A stretch of 64,000 bases of DNA from the NCBI GenBank assembly GCA_032622095.1, contig CP136064.1, positions 50,536,073 through 50,600,072 of the forward strand, given 5' to 3'. Numbering within the stretch: the stretch's first letter is position 1; each line of letters begins with the position of its first letter. Shown in pieces: positions 1 through 10,025 of the stretch. The notes below the pieces were generated by a model that was not told where the DNA came from, searched no databases, and saw only the letters and a program-made list of their open reading frames with translations. The DNA is from Siphonodentalium dalli. Taxonomy: Eukaryota > Mollusca > Scaphopoda > Gadilida > Siphonodentaliidae. A program made the position numbers and the translations under genes.

Positions 1-492
1 TAATAATCATTTCTTGCATGTTTGATTCCTTCCAGGTTACATGTAGCTTAATGCATTCCCACTTTCAATACCACCATTTGTTTTAATTTGAATTATACAA
101 TGACAAGGTTGTAACCAAGCATGACTCAAATGATTATCAAGGGTAATTTGTTCCGTTTTCAATAGCCATACTGTATTGAAAACTGAATGCATGTTTATTC
201 GTTTTCTTGTTGTGTTAATATACATGTACCGGTATACTTAACAATGATTGAATTTAGAGTTTCGTCTGGGTGTTGGATGCAATACTTTCTTAGCAATTGG
301 GGGTAGATCCTAGACAATGTGAGCTAATGTATATATCGGGTAGTATTTAAAAATCAGTCGTAATTTAAACCCAAATGATGAACGGTAATATTCGTGGACA
401 AATCATACCGTAAGAATGTTTCTATTGGGGCGGCATACAACTTTATACTGTACGTGGAGATTTTAATTGCCAATTTGGTCACCCGGTTGACA
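1..492. other. No gene recognised (left flank)
   Basis: No open frame here has recognisable protein content, and I see no RNA gene. The last 100 bases or so before the MITE at 593 begin to match the dispersed repeat at 29,992-30,415 in reverse complement, so the repeat boundary is near 490. Confidence 0.5.
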
Positions 493-1187
493 TCCCAGTA
501 ATGCGAAAAATGAATCGCGAACAGGAAGTTACAAACTGTCGACATAATCTACTAATCACTAAAAGCATTCAGCAGAATAATGTTACGTGCTTTTAACCCT
601 TTACCCAACAGAATGGCCATGTGCCAATGCATTCTCTTATATATGCGAGTCGACCATAGGTCGCCTCGCATATATAAGAGAATGCATTGGCTTAACATAT
701 TAAAAATTATAAAATTGTTAAAGAATCTAAGAAAAAATGGTAAAAAGTGTTATAAAAAGATTTTTTTTAGGCCAATGCATTCTCTTATATATGCGAGGCG
801 ACCTATGGTCGACTCGCATATATAAGAGAATGCATTGGCACAGGGCATAACTATAACCATCACAATGTGGTGAATGAGCCGGTTCCAATGATATCCATAT
901 TTGTATGGTTTTATTGAGACAGACCCAAGATATTTTAGGCTGTTGAAGCTTTATTTGGCCGGTTTTGGCCGGTTTGTTGGGTAAAGGGTTAAAAGTTCAG
1001 CCGAATTGCATCTGAAGCCAGTTATTTATATCGAACACGCTATCGTAGCTAAGAGTTTGTAAATCGTATATTTGGCTGACTTAATGTGCTACTGCTAGTC
1101 TCAAATTATCGGCAAATTTCGTGAAAATAAATAATACACTCGGCTTTTCTATGGGAATACATCAAAAAGCTATATAAATATTTAAAA
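493..1187 (+). repeat. Dispersed repeat P, copy 1 (interrupted by a MITE)
   Basis: This stretch, without the insert at 597-992, aligns with the reverse complement of 30,121-30,415. Shared blocks include GGAAGTTACAAACTG, CAGCAGAATAAT, AAGTTCAGCCGAATTGCA and TTTCGTGAAAATAAATAA. The two copies are diverged but collinear. At its right end the repeat runs into the palindromic sequence starting at 1188, as it does in copy 2. The comparison shows that the MITE at 597-988 is a later insertion at a TTAA. Confidence 0.75.
593..992. mobile_element. TTAA-flanked piggyBac-like hairpin MITE (copy 1)
   Basis: TTAA at 593-596 and 989-992 flank a 392-bp element. Its termini are inverted: CCCTTTACCCAACA on the left and TGTTGGGTAAAGGG on the right. 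TTAA duplication with CCC...GGG ends is the hallmark of piggyBac-class insertions; the class assignment is inference because no transposase is encoded. The interior holds two nearly perfect hairpins (623-691 and 771-839) in opposite order around an A/T-rich spacer. A second copy lies at 56,841-57,241 in the opposite orientation. Paralogous repeat P at about 30,310-30,325 retains the empty site with a single TTAA at 30,317-30,320, which confirms the boundaries. Confidence 0.85.
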
Positions 1188-1274
1188 AAATGAATGTAGT
1201 TGGCGTGTTATTGGGAGATACGGCGCTGTTGTTGGGGGCACATTTAGTACTCTTCAGGATTTACACCAACGACC
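1188..1274 (+). repeat. Left part of palindromic element Q, split by LINE
   Basis: The sequence begins near ATGAATGTAGT and includes GATACGGCGCTGT. It matches the intact palindromic element at 29,992-30,120 up to ACCAACGACC at 1274. The intact copy continues into CACAGCGCCGTATCCCC, which here reappears only at 7341. The 6-kb LINE therefore sits inside this small fold-back element. Confidence 0.75.
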
Positions 1275-1450
1275 TTGTCTTGTCTTCGTAAATCCCTGCG
1301 TTTATTTGTCGCAGCACCTCTGATTCGGTTGAGTCAGAGTAATTTTGATTTCTTTGATTTGTATTCTCTATATACACTGATTACATATAATCTGAATTTC
1401 ATATAATGATTAAGATCGGTAAGGAACTGGAATAATGAAATGGGAATCTT
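1275..1450 (-). other. LINE 3' untranslated region
   Basis: Noncoding sequence between the RT stop codon and the inferred 3' end of the LINE. I see no clear poly-A or simple-repeat tail on the minus strand at 1275. Either this family has a unique-sequence 3' end or the tail has been lost. Confidence 0.5.
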
Positions 1451-3264
1451 CTACTGACATCTGGTAAGGATTGAGGAACGGATGCTATGGAGCCTCCCAA
1501 TATATTGTCTGCTCCATATCTCAATAGAATTTAACATCAACTGATCCATGTGTAGGTCTATCATCTCCACTATTACTGACATTGAACAGTCCAATATAAG
1601 TTGAGTTAGTAGATTAGAATCTGCCAGTATGTTAGTAAGAGTAGAGTCAGGGAGAATAGATTGCAGTTTTCTGATTGCCTTCTCTCTTGCATCAATCATT
1701 CGGTCATGCCTACAGGCTGTTAGAAAGTGCTCCCTTGTTTCTTCTCCATCTTTACAAAGTAGACACACCGAACTCTCCTTTTGCCGACTGTAAACAGATC
1801 TATTTCTCTGGAGTGTACAGGTACCAGTCAGGAGTCTTGCTTTTATTGCTGCCAAATTAACATCATGAACACTGGAGTGTAAACTGACCCATAAGTGATG
1901 AGGAGAACCAATCTGTACTGTATCTGGGTTCAAATACTTCAGTGAAGATTTCAACTTCAAATCCGCCCTGATCCTCCCTTCCCAAAGCTCATGCACCTTC
2001 TTTTCTACCAACTCCTTCCAGGACTTCTTATCAAGTGGGCTTTCCATTACTTCAAAAACTGATGGCAACTCGTACATCCACAAAACCTTTCTTACAGTCA
2101 CAAACCAGCTAGTAGAGTCCAAATTCTTCAGAGCAAGCTGTCTTTCGGCAATGGAGATTTCCACAGAACCCTTGTTATGGATAATACTAGAGAATAGGGA
2201 CAACATCTTCTTGTGGATAACAGCCTCAATCGGTAAACAGCCAAGCAAAGCATAAACAGCAGCATTAGGAGTCCTGGGTGGTAAATACTGCAACTGTTTC
2301 AGCACCTTTCTCTGATAAATTTCTAGCAAATTCAAATCAGTCATACTGTATGTGACACATTCGATCCCGTATAGCATTCTTGGAAGCACATAAACATTCC
2401 ATAGATTAATTGATACATTTGGAGCCAGACCATTTCTTCCATGTAGACCTGCACCCATCAGCGCATAAACAGTTCTTCGTCCTCTCTGGATTCTCTCATC
2501 AACATTTAACTTTCCTCCAATATTTCTTTCCAGCCCAACATGTGTTAACTTATCTTCTGCAACAATCGGTTTTTCTTCAAACGTGAATGTCTCCAATGCA
2601 GGTATATCTTTTATGTTTATTGATAAGGCAGCACTCTTCATCGGATTTATCTTGTATCTATTTAAGCGTGAGAAATCTTCCACCTCCTTCAGCATTGCAT
2701 TCATTTCCGACCCATCATGAGACAAGAGTGCTACATCATCAGCACATGTTGTATGTGGAATCTGAATATGTCCGATCCTCGCACCGTTGTAATGACGCTC
2801 AATATTAAGCAGCATTGGATTGTTGAACCTTTTGTAGTGTACAGCTGATAGGACTCCTCCTTGTCTCACTCCCTGTCGTATATCAAATTGATGAGACAGT
2901 TCATTCTCCCATTTTACTCTCGTCATGTCCTTATAGATGTTGTTAATCAATAGCCACTCATCTCCCTGTACCTCATCCAGATATAATCTTCTCATCAGAT
3001 GTGTATGTGGCACAACATCAAAAGCTTTCTGAGTATCAAGCGTGACAAGATGTAATGGTTTCTTTGATTCCTTTGCTTCATTCAGTACTTATGTGATGAT
3101 TACACCTGCATTAGTTGCAGACACCCCTTTGGTAAATCCTTTTTGAAGCTTGGATTGCGTCAGGTTTAATTTCTCTGATGATGTTTTGATCAGAATATTT
3201 TCAATCACTTTAAGGACAATAGGAGTGACTGTGATGCCTCTGTACTTAGTTGGTAGAATCTTTT
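1451..3264 (-). pseudogene. LINE reverse transcriptase and C-terminal zinc knuckle (broken)
   Basis: This part encodes most of the RT. Between 3264 and 3014 the frame reads the RT fingers, with the motifs YRGIT, QKGF and LDTQKAFDVV, and is cut by a TAA at 3089-3091. It then stays open to 1451. The block IRQGVRQGGVLSA matches RT motif 4. The catalytic pair lies in CADD at 2735-2746; both aspartates are present, but the position before them is cysteine where most RTs have Tyr or Phe. Near the C terminus, CLLC followed by H and C within about 15 residues forms the CCHC knuckle typical of APE-type LINEs. The protein copies LINE RNA into DNA at the nicked target. The internal stop and upstream frame disruption make it non-functional. 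Confidence 0.85.
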
Positions 3265-3380
3265 TTTTTTTTTTGCATGGGTGGTTTGGGGGGGGGGGGG
3301 GCTAACCCCGGGATTGTCGGAAGGACCGATTGGTCCTCCCCTTAACCCCTGTTGTATATTAAATTGATGAGACATATATC
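3265..3380 (-). other. Rearranged patch inside LINE RT
   Basis: A T run (3260-3274) and a G run (about 3288-3301) interrupt the RT. Next to them, 3318-3375 is a diverged second copy of sequence from 2855-2905: both read TGTCTCATCAATTT on the minus strand and then the motif-4 region. This joins the upstream frame (ending after KVPDI) directly to a misplaced motif-4 fragment. RT sequence normally lying between is missing, and the fingers resume afterwards. It looks like a duplication or deletion by template switching or repair. A sequencing artefact around the homopolymers is possible. Confidence 0.6.
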
Positions 3381-4205
3381 TGGGACTTTCTTCTGTTCAA
3401 AACATTGATTGATGAAGTCAGTTAAAAACTTGATGACCGGCAGCCCTCCCATTTTGATATGCTCTGCTTGAAGTCCTAGATGATCTTTTGATTTCCCATT
3501 CTTCAAACTGCTTATTATCTTTTCAACTTCAATTTCAGAGATTATCGGTAATGGCATATGTTGATCGCTGCAGAGAGATTCAATCGCTAATATGTCCTTG
3601 TCAACTTCTTTATCATATGTATCATTGAATAAAGGATCCTCCAATGGAGATGCCAAACCCGCAAAGTACTCTGCCCATCCCTCTCCCTTTGCCTGTATAA
3701 TCTCTTCAATCATCATCTTTCTATTGTTAACAACCTCCAGTCTTTGAGCACTCCTCAGCAATCTCGAAGTCCTTTTCCTATTCATCAATAATCTATTTGT
3801 TGGAGATTTAGGTCGCCCCTGCGTCTTCCATTCCCAAAATGCTTTCTTAGACATCTTCACCGCTGCAGCAATCTCTTCTGACCAAACCCGTTCATTCTTC
3901 TTAAAATTGACCATCTCTTTAAACTTCGGAATACTCTTTTTTGCAGCTGTTTTGAGCACTTTTGAGAGATCTTCTATCATTAGACCCATATCAAACTGTG
4001 ACTGTGATTTCCCACTTTTAAGATGACATCTTACATAGTCCTCATATAGCTGTTGGTTGCAATTCTCCCATTTTATACGGACTGGTACTTTATTGCATTC
4101 TTCTTTTCTCTCACCGGATAAAATCAATTTAATCTTCCCTGTGACTGGAACATGATCAGATGTATTCAATTCACTTCTTTCAGCTATCGCAATATCTATT
4201 AGTAA
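3342..4205 (-). pseudogene. LINE endonuclease end and RT N-terminal linker
   Basis: This is in the same reading frame as the upstream 847-codon frame and is separated from it only by a TAA at 4206-4208. It contains TSDHVPV, the SDH motif closing the APE-type endonuclease, then about 150 residues of basic linker. The typical RT entry follows (LKNGKSKDHLGL..., FINQCFEQKKVPDI). The frame ends in unrelated residues at 3342 where the rearranged patch begins. One nonsense codon and the patch are the visible breaks. Confidence 0.8.
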
Positions 4206-6749
4206 TTACTGGTATTTCTTGTGGATAAAGATGTAGTCAATTTGAGACATGTCCCTCTCATTTGTGTGGTAAAATGTTGGCTGCATGCACACGATACTCT
4301 TCATTCCAATCTCATCTGCTGCACAATCAAGCTTGACATCTCTCCCGTTATTATCCCTCATCAAAAGAGAAGCGTTCCAATCCCCACAGTAAATTATTAT
4401 ATGGGTATCTCTATACTTCTTCGAAATTTCTGTGACCTCATCTAGATATGATCCAAATCTTTCTTCACTATCAGCATCTCCCCTTGAAGGCATATACACA
4501 TTAATTAAACAGATCGGTGGTTCTACAGATATTTCCACTACTATAAGATTGGGGGATCCATCAGGCAACATTTTGGTGACAGGAATAGTTTTATTTGTAT
4601 CCACATCAGCAATAACTGAAGACTGATGACTGGTTGACTGATTTGGTATTTCTTCTTGTGATCTGTAGATATCAGGTTGAGTTTCAGAACTACCGGTACT
4701 TGTACCGGTATATGTTTGCTGTAAGTTGGTGTCCATACCCCTTTTAGATATCTCTATCCCGTTATCTTCGAAGCATCGATCCCTTCTTCTTGTTCTGTCC
4801 GACTTATTTGTTTCATTATCAACATAATTGGTCATGTAGTCATTTCGGGTATTTCGCCATGAATTTTGGACAAATCTCTTTCTCCGATTCTGAATTTGTT
4901 CCCTTCCATTCAATACTGGGTGCAGTAGCATGTTTCTGTAAGGACCATTGACAGCATTGTTGACATAATGTGGATTACATGTACTCGCATTTGGATGATA
5001 CAGATGTTGGCCTTCATAAGAACTTGGAGGTGGATTATTTATACCGGTATGTGTATGAAATAGTTGCTGGCTTTCAGATGAAATTGGTGGTGATACATGT
5101 TGGTTTGTTAACATGGAGTTTTTCATTGTCTGGATCTCCTGTTCTTGAATTTTAGATTGGATCTTCATTATGCTTACTTCCATCTCATTGTTCTTCTTTT
5201 TCAGCATTTCAAATTCCAGATTACAATGATATTGAGACTCCCAGTTACATGTATTATACAAGTTTTGCTTGTTACCTGTATAACCTAGAGGTATAAATCC
5301 AGGTGGAGGTGTTACTGTGTTAAATGCAGGTCCGTCAATTCTTACTTGCTTTTCAGTGGTATCAGGAATTGCAGCCACCTTCATCCTCAATATTCGGTTG
5401 GAGTTCTCAAGTTTTGAAATTTCAGATCGAGCAAGGGTTAGTTGATGAGATTGTTCACAAAGTTCTTGTTCTCGTAACTGGATCTTCTTTTCTTTCAATG
5501 CCAATTTTCGTTCTCTCGATTTCAAATCCTTCAGAGCAACTGTACTAGTAACCTGATCCTGTTCTTTGCTACCGGAAGTTCTCTCCAGAGTATTACATCT
5601 ATCTTCATCATCATGCTGACTGTCACAAACGTCTTTGATGTTTGTTTGCGATGATAGATTACATGTTGCTGAATCTGACACATGCTGTATGTCATAAACT
5701 CCATTTAGAGAAGTTACCATTGATGTTTGTGATGCATCTTCTAATGTTGAGATATTCATTATGCCATTTACATCAGGACCACTTCTTAGTTGTCTATCTA
5801 TGCCTGTGACAGTTGGACCTGAAAATCTGGAAGAGGAACAAGATGGTGCAGCTGGTACTTTCATTTGATCGTCTAAAGTGGAACGCCCAGGACATACATA
5901 GTTATAGTCCGGAACAGATTCAATTTGTTCAATTGTTGCAACTGAGAGCTGCAGACATTGGTAATGCATCCAATTTGAGCACTGTGGACACAATACAGCA
6001 TCTTCTTCAGCCGGATTCAAGCACAAATCACAAACAGCATCTATGACTTCTGATCCTGCAATAGACGTTAAGGTTTCACTTTCGACTGAGTATTGTTGAC
6101 TGTCAGCAGTCTCTTCACTTTTACCAGACACACGCCTATCTATAAGATGCTTACTTCTTGAATCAGATGTTATGTTATCTCGAAATTTCTTTTGTGAAGA
6201 TTGAGACAGGATATCTTTAAACATGTAATCTATTTCTTCAATCTGGGTCAACTCGAACATACTGTATTGTATCAGCGGCAAGTGCTCTTGGTAGAATAAA
6301 GAATGAGCCTGTACACCATTAACGAGCACTGAAGAATTTGTATCATAAATGTTCATGGTATATTTCAGTCTAGAGTTCTCTTCACCTTTTTTCGACTTAT
6401 TATACACACGTAGCTGATGGTCAACCTTGATCCCCTGTTCATCCACTCCATGATATGGTTTTACTTCGTATCTTTCATCTGAACTCAGCACCTCCTTTGA
6501 AGCATTCTTGAAAGCTTGCCATAAAGATGAGCTGAGTTGGAGATAATATTGCATACCTGGCTTGACTTGCACATCAAACTTCATACAATTGGCAGTCCTA
6601 AACTTCTTTATTAAAGAAATCTTTTTATTCAAGGTGTAACATCTTCTTGAAGATTTCTCCGCAACACTGCCAACAGCCTGGGATGCTTTTGTATCTTCAC
6701 CATTTTCTTTCGAACTTTGTTTCACATTCACTTGGCCTCTAGTAATCAT
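4206..6749 (-). CDS. LINE ORF: PHD finger, coiled coil and partial endonuclease (847 codons)
   Basis: The longest open frame in the window, ATG at 6747-6749. Residues about 1-230 contain an unassigned region with NIYDTNSSVLVNG. Residues about 240-290 form a PHD-like zinc finger: CDLC (6021-6032), CPQC, then H and C in WMHYQC, ending VCPGR where a final Cys would be expected. Residues about 400-455 are strongly heptad-like and Lys/Glu-rich, a likely coiled coil for ORF1-type multimerisation. The C terminus (about 735-847) has endonuclease motifs INVYMP, GDWNAS and SQIDYIF. The first half of a normal endonuclease domain, with its catalytic Asn and Glu motifs, is not visible, so an internal deletion is likely. 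PHD fingers occur in several CR1-like elements; a chromatin-targeting role is inference. Confidence 0.8.
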   Translation of the reverse strand: MITRGQVNVKQSSKENGEDTKASQAVGSVAEKSSRRCYTLNKKISLIKKFRTANCMKFDVQVKPGMQYYLQLSSSLWQAFKNASKEVLSSDERYEVKPYHGVDEQGIKVDHQLRVYNKSKKGEENSRLKYTMNIYDTNSSVLVNGVQAHSLFYQEHLPLIQYSMFELTQIEEIDYMFKDILSQSSQKKFRDNITSDSRSKHLIDRRVSGKSEETADSQQYSVESETLTSIAGSEVIDAVCDLCLNPAEEDAVLCPQCSNWMHYQCLQLSVATIEQIESVPDYNYVCPGRSTLDDQMKVPAAPSCSSSRFSGPTVTGIDRQLRSGPDVNGIMNISTLEDASQTSMVTSLNGVYDIQHVSDSATCNLSSQTNIKDVCDSQHDDEDRCNTLERTSGSKEQDQVTSTVALKDLKSRERKLALKEKKIQLREQELCEQSHQLTLARSEISKLENSNRILRMKVAAIPDTTEKQVRIDGPAFNTVTPPPGFIPLGYTGNKQNLYNTCNWESQYHCNLEFEMLKKKNNEMEVSIMKIQSKIQEQEIQTMKNSMLTNQHVSPPISSESQQLFHTHTGINNPPPSSYEGQHLYHPNASTCNPHYVNNAVNGPYRNMLLHPVLNGREQIQNRRKRFVQNSWRNTRNDYMTNYVDNETNKSDRTRRRDRCFEDNGIEISKRGMDTNLQQTYTGTSTGSSETQPDIYRSQEEIPNQSTSHQSSVIADVDTNKTIPVTKMLPDGSPNLIVVEISVEPPICLINVYMPSRGDADSEERFGSYLDEVTEISKKYRDTHIIIYCGDWNASLLMRDNNGRDVKLDCAADEIGMKSIVCMQPTFYHTNERDMSQIDYIFIHKKYQ

Positions 6750-7340
6750 GTTGATAATTTAATCTATTTACTCTTATTAATGAGCAAAATCAGAGCAGGA
6801 ATTGTGTTAGTAACAGAGCAGATAGAAATACCCTGTTCAGTGGGGTATGTTGAGTCTGAGAGCACAGAAATGAGAATGACTGAGTAGGAGAATCTCAGAA
6901 TCCAGCCTTCGGCTTCACTCAGGTAACATGTTTGGAATAAATTCTAAATTGACCCAATTCTTAGCCAATTAATAGCAGAATCCAATATAATTGCAGAACA
7001 CTTCATCAGAATCTCTTTTCATTCATGTGTTGGGTATACCAGAGTAGATTATTCCCATTTCATTGAATTCCAGTTCATCAACAAAAATACCGTTGGCCGT
7101 TATTTTGCAAGTCACCAATATTCGAGGTATAATAAAAATGTCAACACATGTAATAGGCTAAAAAATACTACTTCACCATAGAAAACCAAAATCAACCAAA
7201 TCAAGAGGTTCTGCGGTAACCAATTCAAAGTTTGTGTAGCTTTTGCTACACCAATACAACTAAAACTTTATTTAAAACGATTTAAATTCTCCGAAAACTA
7301 AATTGTGACTTCTCTCTTGTTTTCATCCGGGTAAATTCAA
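6750..7340 (-). other. LINE 5' untranslated region
   Basis: Noncoding sequence upstream of the LINE start codon. LINE 5' regions usually carry an internal promoter, but I recognise no specific motif. Its outer limit at 7340 is set by the resumption of the interrupted palindromic element. Confidence 0.5.
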
Positions 7341-7375
7341 CCACAGCGCCGTATCCCCACTACATTCATTTCTTA
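7341..7375 (+). repeat. Right part of palindromic element Q
   Basis: CCACAGCGCCGTATCCCC and TACATTCATTTCTTA are the other arm of the small fold-back element whose left part is at 1188-1274. The same arm is seen at 30,069-30,120. Confidence 0.75.
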
Positions 7376-7481
7376 ATTATTCTCACCGTATTGTCTGGCA
7401 AGAATTTACAGGGAAATATATTTTGGAGTAAATAAGCTGCTGTCCGGCTCCAGCCAATGAATTCAACCACCTTTCTCTTAA

Positions 7482-7974
7482 AGGCACGTGAGGCCTTAGT
7501 TGTCGAAAATATTCATATTTGTTCTAATCACCGTAAACAGAAAAACATTAAAACGCATACAGTTTCGTTCATATATACCCTGACCATCACGTAAACAGCA
7601 TGTTGTCATAAATACCTACTATATTTTACCTAAGCAAGAGCCTGATTGGGTTACAGAAGACAGCACAATGCTACTGGCTAATCACACACAAATGGCATAA
7701 ACGCTCTTTATTAGTTCCATATCAGGAATTCACCAACAAAGAATGCTCTTTATGTTTACCATCATAATATAAACAAACACCAGAAAAGTAACTTTTATGC
7801 TTTTGTTTACATAACAATGGTCAAACATTTGACAATAACATACTGTTTATGCGATATTTCTTATTTGTATACGGACAAAGTCTGTCTACATTTTGATGTT
7901 CTTTCTGTTTGTGGCGGTTTTTGACGGGTGGAAATATTTTCACAGGATACCCACAGCCAAGGCCAACCGTACCT
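7482..7974 (-). mobile_element. TTAA-targeted MITE family R, copy 1
   Basis: One of three copies (others at 27,885-28,373 and 47,156-47,673). This one is inverted relative to the others. It is flanked by TTAA (7478-7481) and a decayed TTGA (7975-7978). Termini are AGGCACG on one side and the complement of AGGTACGG on the other, against the family consensus AGNNACGGGYGGCGTT. It is about 490 bp and noncoding, with motifs such as CATAAACAGTATG, CTTTTGTTTA and AATATGAATATTT shared with the other copies. Confidence 0.8.
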
Positions 7975-7978
7975 TTGA

Positions 7979-8692
7979 CGAGCTTTGTCATTAAACGAAC
8001 ATGGGTCATATGACCTTCGAAATTTATGTACGTAATTTGAAAGGAGGCATGGAACAGAAAAGAACGTTCCGTGTAAGTCCATTCCTGATATGGTTGAAAT
8101 AAAGGGCGTTTATTTTACATATGTGCGAAAATTTAAAAACGGATGGCAAACGTCTGTGACAGGTGGAAAGTAATTTTCAGAGCATATGAAGCCGGTACAT
8201 GTATCAGTATTTCGTGTATTTGTCAATCTATCTTAATATCTCCTTCCAAATTACGTAGATAGCATTTGGATGCTCAAAACCAAGTTTAACCAGGCATTAA
8301 TTGCAGGCCTTGATCAGCAATGCCACAATATTCTGAAAGTGTGATATATACACCATGTAGTTCATCCAGATCCAGCTATGAATAAAATATCTGGATTATA
8401 TACACTTATAACTTGAACTTGACTTGCCCCACTCATAATATTGCATGCTAATTGTTAGTTATGCACGGTACATAATATTTATAGTTGGAAGAGATGTCAG
8501 TTTTACAATAACATTTTGCAATGAAAAATGTTTTATTTACTATCTCGCAGAAATTCTTCATTTCAGATGATAAACTGGGCGCATACCCTAGTTGGGTTCA
8601 TAGGCTAGATCATGCAGTACGTTTAATGCACATATTTCCTGTAAAACTCACAATAACAGCCTATAAAATTGTTTTTATTTTGTTTAAACCAT
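7979..8692. other. No feature recognised
   Basis: Single-copy-looking AT-rich sequence. No coding frame with recognisable content and no repeat matching elsewhere in the window. Confidence 0.4.
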
Positions 8693-9211
8693 TTTAGCTC
8701 AACTTGACAACGTAAAGTTTGAGCTATTGCCATGGGTTGGCGTCCGTCAGTCAACAATTGCCTTTATGTACCTTCAGGGTGACCTATAGGTGGGAGCTAT
8801 CGAAAAACATTGCCGCCAGCAGCCATCTTTGAATTCATATTTGATTCCATCGGCACACCCTACAGGCCGTATTTATGGTCGGTTCATTTTTAAATTTCGC
8901 AGCCACGATTGTGATCACCTATAGATGGATGTGAGCTATCGAATGTGAACGATTTTCGATGAAAAACATGGTCGCCGGCAGGCATCTTGGATTTTACTTT
9001 TTGCATGACTAAATCCTTTGGCACACCATACCGACCACACCCCTCATCTGATTATCACCAAACTTCATATGGATCTTCGGGGTGACCTCTAGATGGGAGC
9101 CTACTATTTTGAAAAACATGGCTGCCAAAATTCGATCCATTAGCATGGGCTACAGGCCGTACTGTTTCATTGCTCATTACAAAAAAATAACTTCTTCCAA
9201 AGTTGAGCTAC
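8693..9211. repeat. TIR element relic (TTTAGCTCAACTT ends)
   Basis: The left end reads TTTAGCTCAACTT and the right end AAAGTTGAGCTA, imperfect inverted termini about 0.5 kb apart. Inside, a block roughly GTGACCTATAGATGGGAGC followed by GCCGCCAGCAGCCATCTT recurs three times (near 8780, 8930 and 9080). No transposase remains. The structure is a noncoding DNA-transposon relic; the superfamily is unknown to me. Confidence 0.6.
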
Positions 9212-9914
9212 AGTGTCATTGATACTTTCATTGTTTACATAATTAGAACATATAACTCGTATTATGAGAGTGAACAGGTGTTGTCAGTACTATAGCTTAC
9301 ATTGTTTTTAAAGGATTACCCCCCCCCCCCCCCCTTAAAATTGATTGTTTGAAATGAGATGCTTTGAAAATTGACAAAAGGAGCGCCTTCTCAAGTTTGG
9401 ATGTTACTTCATCAAATAATTATCACCACTTGAATTAAAAAAATGCATGTTTTAATTGAGCTATTTCATTAAATGTTCACATATATACCTAATATATAAC
9501 AAGAATTCTGTTTATGATTCTGCTGGGGAGCTAGGACCAACCAACAGTAAGGTATCTTCCAATTAACTGATTAGTGTCTACATGAAACTAGCTCATCGGA
9601 AAGTAATACAGACAAGTGGATAACGTAGTTCTAATAGAGGAATAAAAAGAAAACAAGAAAAGCCATTGCTGTGCGACTTGGGATCTGGAGCCATCCAAAT
9701 TAAATAAAAAATCAACCTGGAGTTAATTGTTTTTGTATAACCCAATTAGTTTGACATGTGGCTTCAAAAATGTATATCTGATCTAAATGTACACGTTTTG
9801 CAGCTACTGTGGTGTCTTCGTGCGAGGTGGTGGTGGATTGCTGTCTTTAGCTTGTCGGTGGCTATTGACAAAAACAACATTGTAAAGTGATCTTCAATAT
9901 CATCGAAATTTCTA
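9212..9914. other. No gene recognised; poly-C tract
   Basis: AT-rich sequence without coding signal. A run of about 16 C residues lies at 9319-9334. Confidence 0.4.
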
Positions 9915-10025
9915 TTCAATTTCATGGTAACAGTTAGGCCGATGGATTCAATATCATGGTAACAGTTGAGCCGAGGGATTCAATTTCATTGTAACAGTTA
10001 GGCCGATGGATTCAATTTCATGGTA
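9915..10025 (+). repeat. Short tandem repeat, 32-bp unit, about 3.5 copies
   Basis: The unit contains TTCAATTTCATGGTAACAG followed by TTAGGCCGATGGA. It repeats at about 9915, 9947 and 9979 and starts a partial fourth copy. Copies differ at a few positions (TTGAGCCGAGGGA in one). Confidence 0.85.

Larger units (their letters stand above)
1275..7340 (-). mobile_element. Non-LTR retrotransposon (LINE), nearly full length, inactive
   Basis: A LINE read on the minus strand, with its 5' end near 7340 and 3' end near 1275. Coding order is: N-terminal region, PHD-type zinc finger, coiled coil, apurinic-type endonuclease (EN), reverse transcriptase (RT), and C-terminal CCHC knuckle. Boundaries are inferred from the interrupted palindromic element: flanks at 1265-1274 and 7341-7350 join to recreate the uninterrupted sequence at about 30,042-30,075. 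Any target duplication is very short (ACC is shared). In-frame stops, a frameshifted patch and an apparent loss of the first half of EN make it inactive. The EN/RT architecture fits the APE-type clades (CR1/Jockey/I/L2 groups); I cannot choose between them by eye. Confidence 0.85.
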
